From positions 1 through 37,470 of the forward strand of contig CANRMT010000015.1 of assembly GCA_947631815.1 (NCBI GenBank): DNA of 37,470 nt. The letters run 5' to 3'. A model generated the notes under the pieces. That model made no database searches. It saw nothing but the letters and a program-made list of their open reading frames with translations, and was not told the origin of the DNA. Of this stretch, positions 35,201-37,470 are shown piece after piece. The first letter of the stretch is position 1. Every line of letters starts with the position of its first letter. Origin of the DNA: an uncultured Eisenbergiella sp. Its GTDB lineage: Bacteria; Bacillota; Clostridia; Lachnospirales; Lachnospiraceae. The position numbers were made by a program, and so were the translations under genes.

Positions 35201-35794
35201 CTATTCCATAGAGATATCCAGTCCGAGCTTCTTTACCTCTTTTTGTACAAATTCCTGCACATACATCTGTAGCTGCCAGACGAAATATCCCTCAATATCC
35301 AATTCTTTGAAATGATCCTTCATTGCATCGGTCATTCCCTGCGCCCCTCGCAGACCGTCTATGTAATAGAAAAGGGCATCCAGAAACTCATAAAAATCCT
35401 TGTCCGACAGCAATTCATCCAGATAGGGAATCGTGCGTGTACGCTCTATATCGGTCTGCGGATACATCTCCTTGGCTCGTTTCAAGCATTCAATCGCCGA
35501 TTCGGACAAGCCGAGTTCTTCACTGTATTCCTTATTATAAGAACTAACGCCTGTGAGCAGATAATCTACAGACACTCCAAAAAACTGCGCTATCCGGAGA
35601 ACCACATCCGCTGTCGGCTGTGTCTGTCCGCTGGCGTATTGACTGATCGTCTGCTGCCTCACGCCTACCGCTTCACCGAGCGCTTTATAGGTTGTGGAAT
35701 GACCGTCCTTCGGATGGCTTTCGAGTATTCCACGCAGCATGGTAGGGAAAACATCATAATACCTGTCTGTATTCTGTTCTGATTGTTTTGCCAT
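35201..35794 (-). CDS. XRE-family regulator of the R-M operon
   Basis: A 197-aa protein with a Cro/CI-type helix-turn-helix near residues 33-83 (YKALGEAVGVRQQTISQYASGQ, then VVLRIAQFFGVSVDYLLTG) and a helical C-terminal part of unknown type. It is the first gene of the xre-mod-res operon, so it may act as a controller delaying or limiting the system, though no such role is shown. AAGGAGG 8 nt before the ATG fixes the start. Symmetric elements around its promoter are plausible self-binding sites. Confidence 0.9.
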   Translation of the reverse strand: MAKQSEQNTDRYYDVFPTMLRGILESHPKDGHSTTYKALGEAVGVRQQTISQYASGQTQPTADVVLRIAQFFGVSVDYLLTGVSSYNKEYSEELGLSESAIECLKRAKEMYPQTDIERTRTIPYLDELLSDKDFYEFLDALFYYIDGLRGAQGMTDAMKDHFKELDIEGYFVWQLQMYVQEFVQKEVKKLGLDISME

Positions 35795-35834
35795 CCTCCG
35801 CGCCTCCTTGTGCTTCGTTTTAACTATTCTTTAT

Positions 35835-35878
35835 TATAACAGCTTCGAGCCACTTGTGCTTTCGCTCGAACTGTTATA
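35835..35878 (-). promoter_or_regulatory. Inverted repeat at the xre transcript start
   Basis: Arms at 35835-35850 and 35864-35878 (TATAACAGCTTCGAGC and GCTCGAACTGTTATA, one extra base) form a 15-bp near-perfect stem with a 13-nt loop. It begins at the predicted transcript start, so the xre-mod-res mRNA would open with this hairpin. It could equally be a DNA operator. Confidence 0.7.
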
Positions 35879-35883
35879 GGCTA

Positions 35884-35912
35884 ATTATAACAAGTGATGC
35901 GAAACTTGTCAA
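35884..35912 (-). promoter_or_regulatory. Consensus promoter of xre-mod-res with a spacer dyad
   Basis: TTGACA, 17 nt, TATAAT on the minus strand: both boxes match the consensus exactly. A dyad, ACAAGT, 8 nt, ACTTGT (35890-35909), sits in the spacer and touches the -35 box, a good position for a repressor. The rest of the 349-bp gap to the TM2 gene shows nothing further apart from the TM2 promoter. Confidence 0.85.
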
Positions 35913-36104
35913 TATGGTAAAACCGCTTTCTTGCGAACGTTGGCCTGTCCATTTCTCACAGAATCAAGGGAGAAGTCTATCCGAACAAGGGGCCGTCATC
36001 TTTTTCCGGAATACTGCTCCCGAAAAGATCATTTACCATTACAGATTTTTCACGTTTTTTCTAATTTCCACCCGTTTATTCTAATTTAGTCTTTTTCTCC
36101 ATGA

Positions 36105-36110
36105 TATAAT
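36105..36110 (+). promoter_or_regulatory. Possible -10 box of the TM2 gene
   Basis: A perfect TATAAT lies 34 nt before the ATG. No good -35 box was found at the usual spacing, so the assignment is weak. Confidence 0.4.
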
Positions 36111-36143
36111 AACACATATAGCACAATGATTGAGGGTGACAGC

Positions 36144-36521
36144 ATGGACTTTATAGAACACGCGCAAATCTTGATCCAGGCGCTGACGGGACTTAACGTG
36201 ACCGTCTGGGATGGATGCGGATCGGCTCTTGCGGAATTCGAGGAGCATTTTTGCTTTTCCCCGGAGATTCAGCGCCTTGGGGACCGGTATGCCGAGTACA
36301 CCGTCAAAAGCAAGGTCCCGGTCAACCGGAAGAAATACATACGTCTCGCCCTCACCTGCGGGTGGCTTTGCGGAGCACATCGCTTTTACGCGAAAAAGCC
36401 CGTCATCGGCACCCTCTATCTCATCTTCTTTTGGACAGGTGTATCCTTCGCCATGACGCTCATTGACCTGATGATCGCACTGCCCATGGTGCCGGATGAA
36501 AACGGGAATATAATCATTTAG
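36144..36521 (+). CDS. TM2-domain membrane protein
   Basis: A 125-aa protein with a TM2 domain in its second half: a first membrane helix followed by GAHRFYAKKPVIGTLYLIFF and a last helix ending DLMIAL, the family pattern of two helices joined by a short HRFY loop. The first half (about 60 residues) is soluble and contains no domain I recognise. The ATG at 36144 with GAGGG 8 nt upstream is preferred over one at 36126. TM2 proteins have no established single role in bacteria. It lies just outside the restriction island and is followed by its own terminator. Confidence 0.82.
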   Translation: MDFIEHAQILIQALTGLNVTVWDGCGSALAEFEEHFCFSPEIQRLGDRYAEYTVKSKVPVNRKKYIRLALTCGWLCGAHRFYAKKPVIGTLYLIFFWTGVSFAMTLIDLMIALPMVPDENGNIII

Positions 36522-36536
36522 CGTTTTGTTCTCCTG

Positions 36537-36583
36537 CCCCGGCGGCTCTCCAGCCTTTCTGAAGCCGCCGGGGATCTGTTTTT
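36537..36583 (+). terminator. Terminator of the TM2 gene
   Basis: A perfect 11-bp GC-rich stem (CCCCGGCGGCT with AGCCGCCGGGG, 36537-36547 and 36563-36573) followed by TGTTTTT, 16 nt after the stop. Confidence 0.92.
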
Positions 36584-36619
36584 CGGGAAAAGGAATATGC
36601 GGGATGCGCTCAAACAGTA

Positions 36620-36648
36620 TTGAAAATCCAGTCCGCCGGGAGTATAAT
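36620..36648 (+). promoter_or_regulatory. Promoter of the lipoprotein gene
   Basis: TTGAAA, 17 nt, TATAAT on the plus strand, 62 nt before the lipoprotein ATG. Confidence 0.8.
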
Positions 36649-36710
36649 GTAACGGATTCAAAAAGCTAAGCGTTTTTGATGAACCTGCTGACGGAAGGAA
36701 ACCTATCATC

Positions 36711-37470
36711 ATGAAAAAAAGAGCAGCTATTTTTCTTGTGACTTGTCTTATGTTTTCCCTTGCGGCATGTTCGCCCAACGTGAACAGTGAGCAGCCATCA
36801 CAGACGCAGACATTCGCCCAGACACAAGAACCAGCTTTACCAGGAAACGACGAAACAGAAAAAGAAACGTCCGCCGCGGAAGAACAAACAGAAGAAGTCC
36901 CTTCGGAGAATCCGTCTACTGAAATCCCGTCCGCAAAAGCAGATGAAAAGAAAGAAACGTCCGCCGCGGAAGGACAAACCGAAGAAGTCCCTTCGGAGAA
37001 TCCGTCTGCAGAAATCCCGCCCACAGAAGCAGACGAAAACAAAGATCCGGAAATGACAGCAGATGAACTATTAGATTTATTTGTCAACGGTTCGATCAAC
37101 GCCGTTGATCCTACGGATTCGACATCGACATTTTATATCACTGATTTAAATATGGATTCTGAAGAATGGGATGCTTATTCTGTCGGAGAGAAAATCGATC
37201 TTGACAACGACGGAGAAAACGAACTGATTCTGAATGGGCCTTACGGAGGGATATATCTTGACGCACGGGATGGTCAGGTATATGGATTTGCCGCAGGAGA
37301 AGGCGAAGGTTTTACTCTTTCTTATACCTATTTCAAGGGTGCTGTATGGATTTTGTACAGCAACAGAATGCATCAAGGATATGAGTCATACCATATGGAA
37401 TTATTTGAAGGAGCAGATAATTTAGTTGAAGAAATGAATTTCAATGAAGAACTTATTGATGAAGATAATG
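36711..37470 (+). CDS. Repeat-containing lipoprotein, cut by the window end
   Basis: The first 253 codons of an open gene that continues beyond the window. A lipoprotein signal peptide ends in the lipobox SLAAC (Cys20). A low-complexity linker rich in Glu, Pro, Thr and Ser follows, with two 30-residue tandem repeats (51-80 and 81-110, each containing KETSAAE and EEVPSENPS). From about residue 115 a folded domain begins, including a calcium-loop-like motif DLDNDGENELIL (163-174) similar to FG-GAP or EF-hand-like loops. AAGGAAA lies upstream of the ATG. It is exported and anchored to the membrane, with the linker likely spanning the wall. The function is unknown. Confidence 0.85.
   Translation, partial: MKKRAAIFLVTCLMFSLAACSPNVNSEQPSQTQTFAQTQEPALPGNDETEKETSAAEEQTEEVPSENPSTEIPSAKADEKKETSAAEGQTEEVPSENPSAEIPPTEADENKDPEMTADELLDLFVNGSINAVDPTDSTSTFYITDLNMDSEEWDAYSVGEKIDLDNDGENELILNGPYGGIYLDARDGQVYGFAAGEGEGFTLSYTYFKGAVWILYSNRMHQGYESYHMELFEGADNLVEEMNFNEELIDEDN
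36861..37040 (+). repeat. 90-bp tandem repeat (two copies) in the lipoprotein gene
   Basis: Two 90-bp units begin AAAGAAACGTCC at 36861 and 36951, in frame, so copy-number change would alter linker length by 30 residues without a frameshift. The copies differ at a few positions, so the duplication is not brand new. Confidence 0.9.

Noticed and set aside
29650-36120. A larger defence island (BREX, retron, CBASS, Abi)
   Set aside because: Only xre, mod and res are present; no extra effector, reverse transcriptase or phage integrase was found.

Overview
The window looks like chromosome of a GC-rich Clostridia species (Bacillota), most likely Lachnospiraceae. The signs are a type III glutamine synthetase, the hrcA-grpE-dnaK-dnaJ order behind a perfect CIRCE operator, a thiI/cysteine desulfurase pair, an ireB-ruvX-DUF1292 cluster, consensus SigA-type promoters with 17-bp spacers, and AGGAGG-like ribosome binding sites. 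Almost everything from 115 to 35794 is on the minus strand. The HPr-like gene and the last two genes are on the plus strand. No species can be named from the sequence alone.

Layout, left to right. (1) 1-910: a UPF0175/DUF3368 toxin-antitoxin pair whose toxin has lost its middle third, then tRNA-Gln(CUG). (2) 911-1273: a gene-free gap holding the tRNA promoter and a 230-bp near-perfect palindrome. (3) 1274-8918: glutamine synthetase III, then (reading back to the operon start) a U32 tRNA-hydroxylation protein, a TrmR-like methyltransferase, a catalytic-domain-less MltG-like protein, a YlbF-family protein, RNase J, DUF1292, RuvX and IreB. (4) 9020-15525: the tRNA/rRNA modification genes mtaB, thiI, a NifZ-like desulfurase, rsmE and prmA, with an HPr-like gene (no active-site His) on the opposite strand. 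(5) 15699-17691: a two-gene sugar module (Gfo/Idh/MocA dehydrogenase and TIM-barrel isomerase) with its own promoter, inserted between dnaJ and prmA. (6) 17734-23227: the class I heat-shock operon hrcA-grpE-dnaK-dnaJ with promoter, CIRCE and a long terminator. (7) 23343-26357: a polar amino acid ABC transporter plus a VOC protein, preceded by a promoter, dyad and leader terminator. (8) 26400-29677: uppP, a patatin-like hydrolase and an aminotransferase whose leader is a chain of four hairpins. (9) About 29680-35912: a visibly AT-richer island with a type III restriction-modification system (xre-mod-res) and a probable TA relic. (10) 36105-37470: a TM2-domain protein and the start of a repeat-bearing lipoprotein cut by the window end.

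Themes. Much of the window concerns translation and RNA: wobble-uridine hydroxylation and methylation, 4-thiouridine, ms2t6A, 16S and L11 methylation, and RNase J. Two strong promoters (aminotransferase, xre) would produce mRNAs that start directly in a perfect or near-perfect hairpin. The best candidates for something undescribed are the four-hairpin leader at 29468-29645, where paired bases change together, the 230-bp palindrome at 1031-1260, and the attenuator-like ABC leader at 26250-26357. The R-M island is the clearest acquired block, but both subunits look canonical.
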